A stretch of 64,000 bases of DNA, from assembly GCA_022829145.1 (NCBI GenBank), contig CM040750.1, forward strand, positions 1,956,501-2,020,500. Direction: 5' to 3'. How positions within the stretch are numbered: the stretch's first letter is position 1; each line of letters starts with the position of its first letter. Positions 12,751-24,357 of the stretch are shown one piece after another. Source of the stretch: Albula goreensis (taxonomy: Eukaryota; Chordata; Actinopteri; Albuliformes; Albulidae). The notes beneath the pieces are model-generated. The model worked only from the letters and a program-made list of their open reading frames with translations. It was not told the DNA's origin and searched no databases. Made by a program: the position numbers and the translations under genes.

Positions 12751-13324
12751 CACAGAGTTGGGCATAACCCTGTGTAAAACAGGGAAGCTGACTGGGTGGG
12801 AGCACAGAGTTGGTCCTAACCCTGTGTAAAACAGGGAAGCTGACTGGGTGGGAGCACAGAGTTGGGCCTGACCCTGTGTAAAACAGGGAAGTTGATTGGG
12901 TGGAAGCACAGAGTTGGGCCTGACCCTGTGTAAAACAGGGAAGTTGATTGGGTGGAAGCACAGAATTGGTCCTAACCCTGTGTAAAACAGGGAAGCTGAT
13001 TGGGTGGGAGCACAGAGTTGGGCCTAACCCTGTGTAAAACAGGGAAGCTGATTGGGTGGGAGCACAGAGTTGGTCCTAACCCTGTGTAAAACAGGGAAGC
13101 TGATTGGGTGGGAGCACAGAGTTGGTCCTCACCCTGTGTAAAACAGGGAAGTTGATTGGGTGGAAGCACAGTATTGGTCCTAATCCTGTGTAAAACAGGG
13201 AAGCTGATTGGGTGGGAGCACAGAGTTGGTCCTAACCCTGTGTAAAACTGGGAAGTTGATTGGGTGGAAGCACAGAATTGGTCCTAATCCTGTGTAAAAC
13301 AGGGAAGTTGATTGGGTGGAAGCA
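12751..13324. repeat. Minisatellite, 52-bp unit, 11 copies of constant length
   Basis: The start phrase CACAGAGTTGG (or a close variant) falls at 12751, 12803, 12855, 12907, 12959, 13011, 13063, 13115, 13167, 13219 and 13271, with no drift in unit length. Copies differ only by substitutions (GGTCC/GGGCC, TGACTGGG/TGATTGGG, GGGAG/GGAAG). Each unit carries an inverted repeat, CCCTGT-GTAAA-ACAGGG, that can form a 6-bp stem with a 5-base loop. Substitutions without indels suggest a fairly young array, or one kept even by gene conversion. Confidence 0.97.
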
Positions 13325-13429
13325 TGAGGGCATGGGGCGGAGTCGGCTTTATATTTAATTCCTGTCATACTCCCAGCTCCTTTGTAACCCATTGCCAGAG
13401 ACGCACATCAAAGCCGTGACACTGTGAGC

Positions 13430-13530
13430 CGGTGCCCTGTCAGCAGCTCGTTAGCCATGGATCTCATTAGAAAGCATTTGCATGTGAACCGCCTGTGTAC
13501 ATGTTTCATTTTATTTATTTATTTAATATG
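13430..13530. promoter_or_regulatory. Candidate regulatory patch with octamer
   Basis: ATTTGCAT, the octamer in reverse orientation, lies at 13476-13483 within non-repetitive sequence (ATCTCATTAGAAAGC upstream). A (TTTA)n stretch follows at 13507-13528. It is the second octamer noted in the window and only a candidate. Confidence 0.25.
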
Positions 13531-15870
13531 TTTCTTTAAAAATGAACCTGGGTTGTTCACTGTCATGTCCACGGAACGACAAAGCAGCTTCCCCTCCTCT
13601 TTAAAGAACTCAAAACGACAGCCGGGTTGAACACTCAAGGTGACGGAAAACAACAGAGGATGGGTTTGTTGACGCAGCTCCCAAAACACTCATGCTGAAA
13701 GGCAAGCGCAGCTTGGGTGCAGATCCCTGTTACCCCACTACAAGCTTGCATGGTGCATGCTACTTGTCCACAAAGGTGTTCCTGAGCCAAAATGGAGCCC
13801 GGCCAATACTGCTGGGGGATCTCTCAACACAAAAGCAAGGGGTAAAAGGAGAGAAACAGAGGAAAAATAAGGCAGAGCCATGCATCGTGTTAACTCAACA
13901 CAGCCCACTTCTCCTTTCTTTTATATGCAGGAGGAACCACACCAGGCACAAACGCTACTCTCCCATCTCAACACCCCCACTGCCACCCCCTCCTCTTTTG
14001 AATTGAATTTGAATATAAACAGAGTAGTAATCACTGTCTGCACATACTTTATAAGCATGGAGGGAAAAAACAGCAATTGGGCTCTTTCCAGCCCACCACA
14101 GGAGGTCTCGTAAGCAGCCCCCAGTTGAGAGTCTTCTCTACCTGAGCTAAGACAGGTGTTTGAACAATGGTTTCAGGGGGGCACACCTGTCTCCCTCAAG
14201 CCCCACAGGCCAGGAAAGACCCTCGGGGCCCCACCTCTGTAACGGCAGCTGCCTGGGGTGGGGCTCGACCTCTGGCCCACACTGTCAGCCAGATTAAACT
14301 GGAGACAGCGGTATGGGGAGGGGAGAGACTCACTATCAGCATCATTATGAGACTTGTCAAGGAGGAACAGAGGGAGAATTTCGATCACACCTGGCAACCT
14401 GTCCAGCCCAGAAGTGACAGCGGACACCTGACCGTGACATTTGCTCCCTTCCCCAACCCCCCACAGTCCCACAGACCCACATGAAGGCCCAGCAGCTGGT
14501 CATCCTTCACACCCACCATCCCAAAGGAAGCACCTCTGCCCCACAGAAAAATTAAAATTCAGAAGCACACTGGAAGTGTGTATGTTGACTTTGATTCTAT
14601 AGATATCTCAATTTAGTCATAACTATGTTGAATCTTGAGCATTTGATAAGTTAGTTGTTCCTTTGTGCATACTGTTTATACTCATGGACTTTGAATTTTA
14701 ATACTGAAAGGATTTTAATTTACACAACGAAAAGCAATGTGTACAAACATGTTATTGCTGAAAATGTCATGGTGGTATTTGTATCAGCAATGGAGTAACC
14801 AGAGCTCGAAAATGGCAAAAAAAGCAGAAAAAAGGACCAACCCTGAAGGTAATCCGATGCATTCTGAGCAAAAAAGATAGTGATGATTAGACCCTCATAT
14901 TTTGCCTGGTTTCATCATGTTCTTCGTAGAAACTACACAAAGAAATCAAGGGAAATCTGAGAGTGTCTGGTGGGAGCATTGGTTGATTTCTAACGGATGA
15001 CCCACATACACGTGCACACACATAAATACAAGTGTGTGTGTCTGTGTGCATGTGTGTGTATGTGAGTGTGTGAATATTTTATGATGCTTACAAAAGTATT
15101 TGAAGCTACAGAGGGGAGTTCACTGATCAGACAGTGAAAGATTGAATAAAGGAAATATTAACTAACTTAACTTAAAACCAACTAATCAAACTCTCCCCCT
15201 CTGTCAAATTCAGAGATGATCACATTGACAGCTACAAAACGTACTAGCCTGCCACCTCACCTGTCGTAGCAGACTCTTCATTCAGTCGCAATTTTATTTC
15301 ATGCCTTTATTTCCTCTCTCTCACTCCATCGCCTTTCTTTTTCTCCCTCCTCTATGATACTTCCTCTCCAATTCTCTCTCAAGTTTTGCCTCTCTCAGGG
15401 CCCTAAATTTGAGTTGAAAAAATGCTAATCATCAAGCATCCAATAGCTGTGGGACAGAGCTACTCAGCACTGCTGTAAGACTGTTTAGTAAGCATTTCTG
15501 CAAACAAGTGTGAGAAGGGAGAAATATCACACCTTCACTTTGAACAGTCCTCTGAAAACTCTGCTGGCGAGATGTGGCGACAGCTTGATCATTTTTTCAG
15601 ATCCTCGCGTAATAAATGCTTCTCATTAACACGACAGATGCTGGCACACAAGTGAGAGTATCCCAGCAAGCAAACATTTACACTGTCCCAAACATATTCG
15701 GTGCCAGCACTAAACAAATAGCATTGGTACCGATATTGCGCTAGAGTTATCTGAACTGGGGTGTTGACCCAAGTGTGGATTTTGTTTCAGCGTGATTAAG
15801 ACTGGGCCAGTGCCAGGGACCAGGCTGGCCTTTGCCACTGACAGGAGGCTGGGCTGGGTTCTCCAGACCC

Positions 15871-15917
15871 ATTAATAATAATAACAACAACAATAATAAT
15901 ACTAATAATAATAATAA
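15871..15917. repeat. (AAT)n-like microsatellite
   Basis: Imperfect AAT/AAC triplets (ATTAATAATAATAACAACAA then AATAATAATACTAATAATAA). On the minus strand the run reads as leucine codons, which creates a spurious open frame. Confidence 0.9.
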
Positions 15918-16099
15918 AGCGCAGCCAGGTTGTACTGAGTGAGGGTTCGCTGGGAGAGACTCACACCTGACTGGGGGCCTAACTGAGCGGAGAGAGCATG
16001 TGATCTGGTGATGGTCATGGGCCGGAGGAGACCGAGTGCCACCAAAGGACACAGGCCTGCCTGGGTCCAACACTGGAGCCCATCATTCCTCATTCATTA

Positions 16100-16380
16100 C
16101 AAACTCTCACTAACTTTTCTTTTTCTTCCATGTTTTTGCTTTCAATCTGTCCTTTATCACTTACTTCCTCTCCAACTTTCTCTGCTTCAAATTCCTCTCT
16201 TTATATCTCCCTCTTTTTTGCTTTCCTTCCAAGACTCATGTATCACTCTCTCTATACTCCATGTTCCACATTGCTGATTCTTTTTCCTTCCAGTTACGTT
16301 CTTCAAACAGTCTTCTATCCTCTTTCTCTTCGACTCTTTTTCACTTTCTCTTTGTCCATTTCTTCTCTCAGTGCATGCTG
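16100..16380. repeat. Pyrimidine-rich low-complexity stretch
   Basis: About 280 bp in which the plus strand is mostly C and T (CTTTTTCTTCC, CTCTCTTTATATCTCCCTC and similar). In the CDKAL1 transcript this is purine-rich. No unit repeats strictly. Confidence 0.75.
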
Positions 16381-16819
16381 GGACATTTCCATAGGAAGCA
16401 GTCAGAGGGCAGCATCTGGAAGAGTGTGCATTCAAGGCTTCAAACAGCACGCAATTCCTCTTGATTTATGAACACATTTTAATTTGATAGATCGCTTTTT
16501 GAAGTCCAATTTCCAACGCATCGTTTCTTTCATGAAACTTTGCTTTACCTCCTTTGATTCCCTGCTTTTTGTGGTTTGTTAACGTGGGCATACTAATTTA
16601 GTGTGAATATAGTTAAGATAACTTTGCTTTAATGCTTTTGTGAGTTTAACTTGGAAAAACAGACATTGCAGACAGGCAGTGTATCAAAGTGTGTGTGGGG
16701 GACCTGCTGGAGTTCTGTTTCTCTCATGGGTTTGTTTAAGGCTGTGAGCACTGAGACAAAGCCAGAGCTCTGCTGTCAGCGCCAAGGAGGGGAGAGAGCA
16801 GGAGCAGAGCGAACACGCG

Positions 16820-16939
16820 AACACACACACACACACACACACACACCTAGCATGTGCACGCACACACACACACCTAGCATGTGCACGCACACACACACGC
16901 GCACACACACACACACAAACACAAACACACCTAACATGT

Positions 16940-16975
<36 letters not shown>

Positions 16976-17475
16976 GATGTGCACACATATACATCCTTTC
17001 GCTCATTCTGTCTGTTTCTCTCTCTCTACCCTGAACATGACAAACAGGCATGTTTGAGAACACACACACACACAAATATATACTTAATCACAGAAACAGA
17101 CAAATGGACACAAACCAACATACAGATACAAACACACACACTATAACCCACATAAACATACAGAGACAAACCAACACTGCACACAGACACACATGCCTGG
17201 GTATACTCAAAGACACATTCAAGCACATGTATCACTTACTCACAGTCAGAGGAACGCATGGAAACGACAGCCAGACACACATGCAAACACATAGAAACGT
17301 GCTCGTACAAGCATGCGGGAGCAAAAGAGGAACTGCCGCTCTGACTCACACACACAGACACTCACGCTAACACTCGCGCATACACGTCTTTAAATTGCTA
17401 CATGCGCAAAATGTTTGTTTGTAAGCAGCGGGCCCCATGTGCGTGTGTGTGCCTGTGTGTGTGTGCGCGTGGCTC
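16820..17475. repeat. Compound CA/TG repeat cluster
   Basis: CA runs are separated by a recurring phrase, CCTAGCATGTGCACG (or CCTAACATGTGCAC, CCTAGGATGTGCAC), at about 16847, 16873, 16930 and 16971, giving a microsatellite with minisatellite-like spacers. From 17060 the repeat decays into ACA-rich text, and 17435-17472 holds TG-rich words in the opposite sense. Confidence 0.9.
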
Positions 17476-17749
17476 GCAGACAGCCAGCTGCTGAGGGCAT
17501 GGAGTGCAAGTGGGAGGGGCCAAGCTCTATTGAATTTGAGGGCTTTCTCAAACTCACCATCACATGACAAGTCACACCAAAGTCTGCCAGCCACTGTTAC
17601 TGCAGCAAACTTCTCCTTTCTTCAAAGGAGCCGTTTAAAATGCCGCAGCTGTCCGAAAAGCTAAATTACGTGTGTGTGTTCAATAAATACTCAGAATAAT
17701 GACCTACCCAAGAATAAAAGCACACACACAAACACAAATATGTTTGTGT

Positions 17750-17751
<2 letters not shown>

Positions 17752-17787
<36 letters not shown>
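17752..17787. repeat. (TG)n microsatellite, about 18 units
   Basis: A pure TG run (GT phase at the start). Just upstream, CA words at about 17721-17735 could pair with it as a loose inverted repeat. Confidence 0.95.
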
Positions 17788-17789
<2 letters not shown>

Positions 17790-17793
<4 letters not shown>

Positions 17794-18480
17794 CAAGCAG
17801 GGCAATGCAACTCACCAACCCAGCGAGAAATGCTGTCAAACCATTAAACTGTAATAAAAAAAACAATCATCTGCCTTCGAGAGCAAAGACCCGAGCTTCC
17901 CTTAAAAAGCTCACCCCCAAAACTGGGTCAACAGGAATAGATTCTCCTCCCGCTGTTTCTGCTATAATTCAATCACTTCAACCCAAAGCAGACTTCAACT
18001 ATCTCCCCAGCTATAGATAGCCTATAGGGTGGGTGGCATTGCTCCAAAGGGAGTACGATTTTAGAGATCTCTTAATGACTTCAATAAATAAACACACGCC
18101 TCTTTTCCATCCTGCGTTAGCTGTTTTCCATTAAGCATCAGAGGGGAGAAAAAGGTAAACAATTGAATTGGAACAATGGGGGAAGGGGTCCCCAGCCATT
18201 TTGACAGGGGAAGGAGCCATTAAAAGAGTGACAGAGGGGGCAGAGCTGTGCTCGGGAAGGGGGGGTCAGGGAGGCGCATGTTTCAGGTCTGTCACAGGGT
18301 GAAAACAGGAGCCCAAACAATCAGACATCAGAAGCGCCAGAGCAGACGGCCATCAACTGCTGTAGGCCTGGCTGCAAACTCCAAAGCGCTGCTGCCACCT
18401 ACTGGCTGCTGCGAGAATTTTTTTTACCATCCCCCAAAAAATAAACAAACATGCTTCCAGCTCCAACTGTCAACTGATAC
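17790..18480. other. Single-copy intronic sequence
   Basis: Nothing recognisable as a gene or element. Confidence 0.5.
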
Positions 18481-18540
18481 GGAGAGAGAGAGAAGGGCAG
18501 AGAGAGAGAGAAACAGAGAAAAGGAGGGAGGGGAAGGGAA
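18481..18540. repeat. GA-rich purine tract
   Basis: GAGAGAGA runs with AGG/AAGG interruptions; nearly all purine on the plus strand for 60 bp. Confidence 0.85.
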
Positions 18541-18599
18541 TTGACTTCTTCAGTTTCCAGGAAATAATAGTTTTATTTTCTTTTTTTAAATTGAAATGT

Positions 18600-18740
18600 A
18601 AATATAATTAAAATTGTTCCATGCCCTGGAAGAGGGAAACAATCAAAACGAATGGATTGCTAATCAATTCACCAACCAAAACTGCCCAGAGTATGAGGTG
18701 CAAGTTATTGGTTATTTGGCCTTGTGTCAAAGCTGCTTCA
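18600..18740. promoter_or_regulatory. Candidate regulatory element with paired SOX-like motifs
   Basis: ATTGTT at 18613-18618 and AACAAT at 18638-18643 are the same SOX core in opposite orientations, 19 bp apart. They are followed by homeodomain-like GCTAATCAATTCACC and an inverted CCAAT box (ATTGG). The motifs are short and degenerate, so function is an inference. Confidence 0.3.
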
Positions 18741-20075
18741 TGGTTTATACAGCACAATACGGAACACAAACACACAGAAATGCTTTTTTAACCTTTTTTT
18801 CCCCCCTCCTTGCTCAAAAAACATCAATACCTCCAAAGAGAATCACAGCTGAGGATGAAAAAATTCTCCATGAACTTTGTTAAATCAATTAAGCAAATTA
18901 TACATCTAGAGCTTACTTTCATGTACTGGTATGTTTTTAATACAAAATCACTGCAATTATGAAATCATTAAATGCTGTGTTTAGTTTTGTCCCCAAGTTC
19001 ATGAACTTCATATAATTTTGTATGGTCTGTTGTGAAGTGAAACTGACAGCTGTCTCATAATCCCCCAGTCAGCAGCATCTGGGGCATGATGGGAAAACGG
19101 AGAGACGGTCTTCAGATCCATCATCCACCTTTCAGCACCAAACGAATGGGCGCAACAGCTTTTCTCTCTCTCTATCTGTCCTGCCAAGCATCTGTTCTCA
19201 AACAACCACAGTAGAAACGTACCTGCTCTGCCAGTGCGAGACAATTTCCCCTCCAACCGCCAGTCCCAAAACAACAACAATGCGTGCGATCTTTGACCCT
19301 GTCGCACGCAGCTCCCTCCACAGAGGGAGACAGGGAGGGGCCGGCGAAAGCGGAGTCTGCTCCAGGCCTCAGCCAGCAGGCCCCAAACCATAACCATGAC
19401 AACTGCAGCCAAGCTGCTGAACTGCAGTGAAGCTCTATCTGCCCTGTCTGGATGCAGCAGCAGAGCAATGACTGCCATTGTTTACACTTCAAATGGAAAA
19501 AAGAGCATGTTTGGAACTAGCCCATCTTCAGGCCTGTTCAGACTGGAATGGTATCGTGTGCATGATTTCAGATGCGTGACACACATGGCTCCAAGTTAAT
19601 GACAGAAACGCCCACCTTTGACCAAACACAGAGTGTAAACACCTTCGAAACAACACAAAGTTGCACATTGGGAACACAACTGTATTCATAACAGAAATCT
19701 GAGTGGCCAGCTCCTAAAATTAAGATGGGAGAGGGTGCTTCAGGGTGTTGGTGGACTGCAGTGACCCCCCTGGTTCCCGTGGTGACCCTGGGGGCTGGCT
19801 AAACGAATGACCGTGAGAGGAATGGGAGAGGTGAGTACCTCAAATACAGCACAATGTTTACTGTGAAATGAGACTGCCCTACAAGCCTGCCAATATCAGG
19901 AGAGGAAAACTCACATGGAGCTCACCAGTGAAAAGCTGATAAAGTTGAGTATAGCTGACCGTAGAAACACTGATAAACCAACAGTGTACAAATGCACGAA
20001 TACATCCATAAAGAAAATACATGTATGTGTGCACACTGACACACTGAGACAAACATACACCCAAAAATGCACAAG
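18741..20075. other. Single-copy intronic sequence
   Basis: No gene recognised. It includes a 16-base phrase, AGTGTAAACACCTTCG (19632-19647), that recurs exactly at 20340-20355. Confidence 0.5.
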
Positions 20076-20100
20076 CGCACACACACACACACACACACAA
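20076..20100. repeat. Short (CA)n microsatellite
   Basis: About 12 CA units; the flanks carry scattered CA/TG words. Confidence 0.85.
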
Positions 20101-20198
20101 ATTCAGACATACACTGACACAAATGCTCAGTAGCACAGAGAGGAGGAGGAGAGCAGCAGATAAAACAATGAGTGTGGGAGAAGGAGAGGCAGGGAGAT

Positions 20199-20244
20199 GG
20201 GGGAGGGGCGAGGGAGCAGGGGAGCAGGGGTGGGGCGGTGGGGG
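20199..20244 (+). other. Strong G-quadruplex-type sequence
   Basis: At least seven runs of 3 to 5 G are separated by 1 to 4 bases (from GGGGGAGGGGCGAGGG onward), which satisfies the usual G3+N1-7 pattern several times over. It lies on the plus strand, the template for CDKAL1 transcription. Downstream, 20280-20380 contains GC-box/CACCC-like words (CCACGCCCCC, CCACGCCCA), so an enhancer or a minor promoter is possible. Confidence 0.7.
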
Positions 20245-20255
20245 AGTTTAGGGGG

Positions 20256-20800
20256 ACCAGCAGATGGTGCCCGGCTGTACCCAACCACGCCCCCTTCCCC
20301 TTCGGCCGTCTCCAGGGCTCAACCTGGCCGAGGTGGAATAGTGTAAACACCTTCGCCTTCACCACGCCCACAGTGTGTGGGCAGGGCCCCTATTCAGAGC
20401 AGCCCAGATGGAAACAGCCCAGCTGGGAGGAAGAAAGGAGCCTCTTTCTGGTTTTGTTGTGCTGTTCAGGCCTATTGAGAGGTGCGGTGGTAGGGGGAAA
20501 CTGACGGTCGCCCCGAGAGCCAGTGATTGGGCCTGACAGGTACTGATGTCATCCCCGGTGGACCAATCGAAGCAGCCGATGGGATGGAGGCTGGCTTTGT
20601 GTGCAGGTGCACGTACTCCATGCAGTCCTGCTACAGAGCCAGCTCCTTAGGTTTGAGCATGGAGGTGCCTGTGTGTGTATGTGTGTGTGGAGGGGGAGTC
20701 AATGCAAGTGACTGCATGTGCGTGTGTGTCTGTGATACTGATCTGAACCTGCAGAGGATTCACTCCGTCACACAAAGCATACCCAGCGCACAAGATCCTG
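20256..20800. other. GC-richer single-copy sequence with Sp/KLF-like words
   Basis: Higher GC than its surroundings, with CACGCCC words and the GTAAACA forkhead core inside the shared 16-mer at 20340-20355. No coding evidence. TG-rich words begin near 20660. Confidence 0.4.
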
Positions 20801-20802
20801 AT

Positions 20803-20803
<1 letters not shown>

Positions 20804-20894
<91 letters not shown>
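20804..20894. repeat. (CA)n microsatellite, about 45 units
   Basis: A pure 91-bp CA run ending in CTCTCTCTC. Runs this long and pure are usually highly polymorphic. Confidence 0.97.
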
Positions 20895-20897
<3 letters not shown>

Positions 20898-21459
20898 CTC
20901 TCTTTTCAATGCCTGACACGTAACCCTCCTCGGCCACAAAAAAACACATCCTTAAAAAAATCCCTCTCTCTCTCTTCCCCATTGTGGCTTGTCGGCAGCT
21001 CCCCCAAACCACTGGAGACAGTGCCCTGAGGGACCATATGAAGCGGAGACACCCCTCCCCTCCTTACGCTGCCGTGGCAGTGAGCTAGAGCGCACCCCAG
21101 GCCACTGGGCTGGAGGCTCATCTGCTCTGTCTGTCTGGGTCAGGCCTGTGCGCACCTCCACTTGGCCATAGCAGCTCATACTGTGGATCCTGCTAATGTA
21201 TAAAGGCCAATACTCATTCTAAACCAGCTACACTGTACGCTGCTGATGTCACTAGCCAGTGGAAGGGGTTGACCAAACACAGGGTTCCTTCCTAAAACCC
21301 ACCAACCCCCTCTCAGACAAAATTCTCTACAAATATTCAGTGATCATTATTTCAGCTGAAGGAAAGATAGGGCTGAATCATGAAAATTGAAACTGTTTGA
21401 AAAGAAAGACCACCTTATGATGAAGAATCAGAATTGGGTAATTGTATGGTATCCCCAGA
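20895..21459. other. Single-copy intronic sequence
   Basis: Nothing recognisable as a gene or element. Confidence 0.5.
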
Positions 21460-22046
21460 ACCCTGTCTCCTCCCTCACAACCCCCTCTCCCCCATCCAGG
21501 ACCCCTCTCTCCTCCATTCAGACCCCTCTCTCCTCCCCCAGACCCCTCTCTCCTCCCCCCCAACGATCCCTCTCTCCTCCCCACGACCCCTCTCTCCTCC
21601 CCCCCGATCCCTCTCTCCTCCACTCAGACCCCTCTCTCCGCCACCGAGATCCCTCTCTCCTCCATCCAGACCCCTCTCTCCTCCATTCAGACCCCTCTCT
21701 CCACCCTCACGACCCTCTCTCCTCCATCCAGACCCCTGTCTCCTCCATCCAGATCCCTCTCTCCTCCCCCAGACCCCTCTCACCTCCCCCCCCTCTCTCC
21801 TCCGACCCCTCTCACCTCCCCCAACGACCCCTCTCTCCTCCCCACGACCCCTCTCTCCGCCCCGACCCCCTCCTCCCCCCCTCTCCCCCCCTCTCCACCT
21901 CCACCTCCCCACCCCCTCTCCACCTCCCCCACGACCCCTCTCTCCTCCATCCAGACCCCTCTCTCCACCTCCACGACCCCTCTCTCCTCCATCCAGACCC
22001 CTCTCTCCTCCAACCACACCCCTGTCTCTTCTCGAGACCCCTCGAG
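21460..22046. repeat. Polypyrimidine minisatellite, 16-23-bp units
   Basis: About 590 bp in which the plus strand is almost all C and T, built from the core GACCCCTCTCTCCTCC with variable tails (ATCCA, ATTCA, CCCCA, ACCTCCA). Unit length drifts, so frames stay open on both strands and give proline/serine-rich or glycine/arginine-rich translations that are not real proteins. In the minus-strand transcript it reads as GGAGGAGAGAGGGGTC repeats. Such tracts can form triplex (H-DNA) or RNA-DNA hybrids. Confidence 0.95.
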
Positions 22047-22728
22047 CTCAAAGCAGGGTGACTACAGTTGGTCAATCCCCATCAGGCCACATGTCCATGC
22101 GGCTCACAACCCCAGGGTCCAGTCTGGATCCGCTAAAGGGACCAAGGCCTTGCTCGAGGGGTGAAACACTCCACAAGCGTCTCAGTTATTTCCCAACATG
22201 TGGCTTCGACGATGGCAGGAACAACTTCCTGGCCTCAAGGACTGGCACTCGTTCGATTCGTTTTCGTAATCTCTACCACTCCAAAAGCCATTTCACTCCT
22301 GCTCTCGCTGGGATGTTGAGCAGACATTAATTATAAAAGAGACAGGAGTTATTTATCTATCCATATTGGGAGTGGGGGGGGAAAGGGAAGTTAACAGCCA
22401 TTTCAATATCCTGCTGAAGGGCTCTAGATACTATTGATATTAACATATTGATTATGACTGACTGATTGGCTTTAAAACATAACGTATTGAAAATTTGAAA
22501 ATGGGGAGTGCTGAATCGCCACTTTTACAGATTTCCCTCGTCAAGGAAATGAACCACATTCATTATGGCCTGCAGGGTTTGACTGAAAATGGATTTGGCT
22601 GAAAATAGATGCAGAATCAGAAAAACTGAATCAGAAAATCCAAAAGTACAGCCCTCCCCCCTTTAAGACAAACCTGTGAGCAATGCAGGAAACCTCAGAC
22701 TGTTAAACATGCAACAGTATTAGTAACG

Positions 22729-22733
<5 letters not shown>
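22047..22733. other. Single-copy intronic sequence
   Basis: No gene recognised. An AT-rich patch with GACATTAATTATAAAAG near 22323-22340 could be regulatory. Confidence 0.45.

Positions 22734-22820
<87 letters not shown>
22734..22820. repeat. (CA)n microsatellite, about 43 units
   Basis: A pure CA run of 87 bp. Confidence 0.97.
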
Positions 22821-22822
<2 letters not shown>

Positions 22823-23982
22823 GCTATTCTGTACGAAGTTAACTGGAGCGATTGTGACATCCCTCAGAATTACCTCAACAACGCAATGTCATTGGAACCA
22901 TATTTCACATCAAGTCAAATTCAGTTTGCATTCATATGTAGGCCTGTGCGCTCCAGAGACTTTCAGCGTTAAATTGCGTGCTCTATAAGTAATTGAAACA
23001 TGTGTCTATTAACATTTTTAAAAGATGCACTGCCACTTACAGATTACATGGATTGTATGAAACATGGATGAAACACAAAGCACAGTAAAGAATCTTCACC
23101 AGGCATGACGTAATGCCACTGGAACACTGGGAGGGGAGGCAAGACAGGGCCCAAAATGCTGCCTTCTGTGCCGCCGTTCCTGTCTGTCAACGTTTCCATG
23201 GGCAACCGTAGTCCAGTTCTGCTGTCCATGTCAGTGTTGCTGTCATATTCGTGCGGTTACATCATTATTGTGGGCAGACAGAGACTAACATTTGGGTGGG
23301 TGGGTGGTGGGGAGTTTTACCCATATGGCAAGGCGAATGCACCAGGGGACCTTGGGTGTACCTGGTGCTCGTCCGGCGACGTCAACGACCCTGGCACCTC
23401 GACACCTGGCGGTTCACAAGTGGGGGAGGGTGGGGTAGCCAGTGCTGTCAAGTGCTAGAGGACAGATTGCACCCATGAAAGATTAATACGCTGCAGCTCA
23501 AGGTGTGATACCTTGGCCTCCCCCCTCAGTTTATGCATTTAGAGAAAGTCAGGAGTGCGGCGCTGCGTAATGTGTCTGAGTGGAAGTCTCACAACCTGTC
23601 TGGATCCTGGGCGTATTAAGCATGTTGGCCGTGCATTTGACGCCTGCCCTATATATCAGCTTTATGTGCCGTACGGCCTCGGAGGACCTCCCGCCACCGG
23701 CGCCGCCTCCCGCCTCGCCCCCTCCCTTCTGCAAATATTTGAGAGGAGTATTCATTAACGCTGTGCCGTTTATTCAGCTCCGCTGGGGTGTTTGTGAACT
23801 TGAGGCAGTGATTGTTTAACCCTGCCTTCTATCTGGGAGATTGGAACTCGCACACATGTCCGACCCCATTCACTCGCCTATTTTCCCCCACGTGTTCCTG
23901 AGGGTTATAATCTTAAGGAGAAGTGGGGGGGTACTTCCGTGGGGGAGTGTTTAATTCAGTTAACACAAGCGCTCACAAACAG
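22821..23982. other. Single-copy intronic sequence
   Basis: No gene recognised. A GC-rich patch with CpG words (CCGCCACCGGCGCCGCC) lies near 23689-23720. Confidence 0.45.
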
Positions 23983-24253
23983 TGCCACAGACTCATGCGC
24001 ACATGTAACTCAATTGCCATTTGCTGCACCATACTCAGCACTACTGCTGATATGTGCTAAACACAACAGACAACAGTCTCAGAAATATCCCAGCATGTAA
24101 ACAAGAGTCAGTCTCACAGTACTGCACCCAACACACACACACAATGCCACAGACTCATGCACACATGTAACACAATTGCTCTTTGCTACACCATACTCAA
24201 CACTACTACTGATATGTGCTACACACCACAACAGACAACAGTCTCAAAAATAC
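23983..24253. repeat. Direct duplication of about 106-109 bp, 162-bp offset
   Basis: Copy 1 covers about 23983-24088 and copy 2 about 24145-24253. Both contain TGCCACAGACTCATGC, ACACAATTGC/ACTCAATTGC, CACCATACTCA and ACAGACAACAGTCTCA in the same order. They differ by scattered substitutions and small insertions, so the duplication is not recent. Copy 2 abuts the CA microsatellite at 24268. Confidence 0.9.
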
Positions 24254-24266
24254 ACGGAAATAACAG

Positions 24267-24267
<1 letters not shown>

Positions 24268-24354
<87 letters not shown>
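24268..24354. repeat. (CA)n microsatellite, about 43 units
   Basis: A pure CA run of 87 bp ending in CTCTCAATCC. Confidence 0.97.

Positions 24355-24357
<3 letters not shown>

Larger units (their letters stand above)
13325..16095. other. Single-copy intronic sequence with small simple repeats
   Basis: No gene recognised. A mixed CA/TG patch lies at 15007-15072, and CT-rich sequence at about 15310-15390. The open frames near 14170-14480 lack any recognisable domain. Confidence 0.5.

Noticed and set aside
21434-22330. A 298-codon proline/serine-rich frame and its glycine/arginine-rich antisense partners.
   Set aside because: By-product of the polypyrimidine repeat; no domain outside the repeat.
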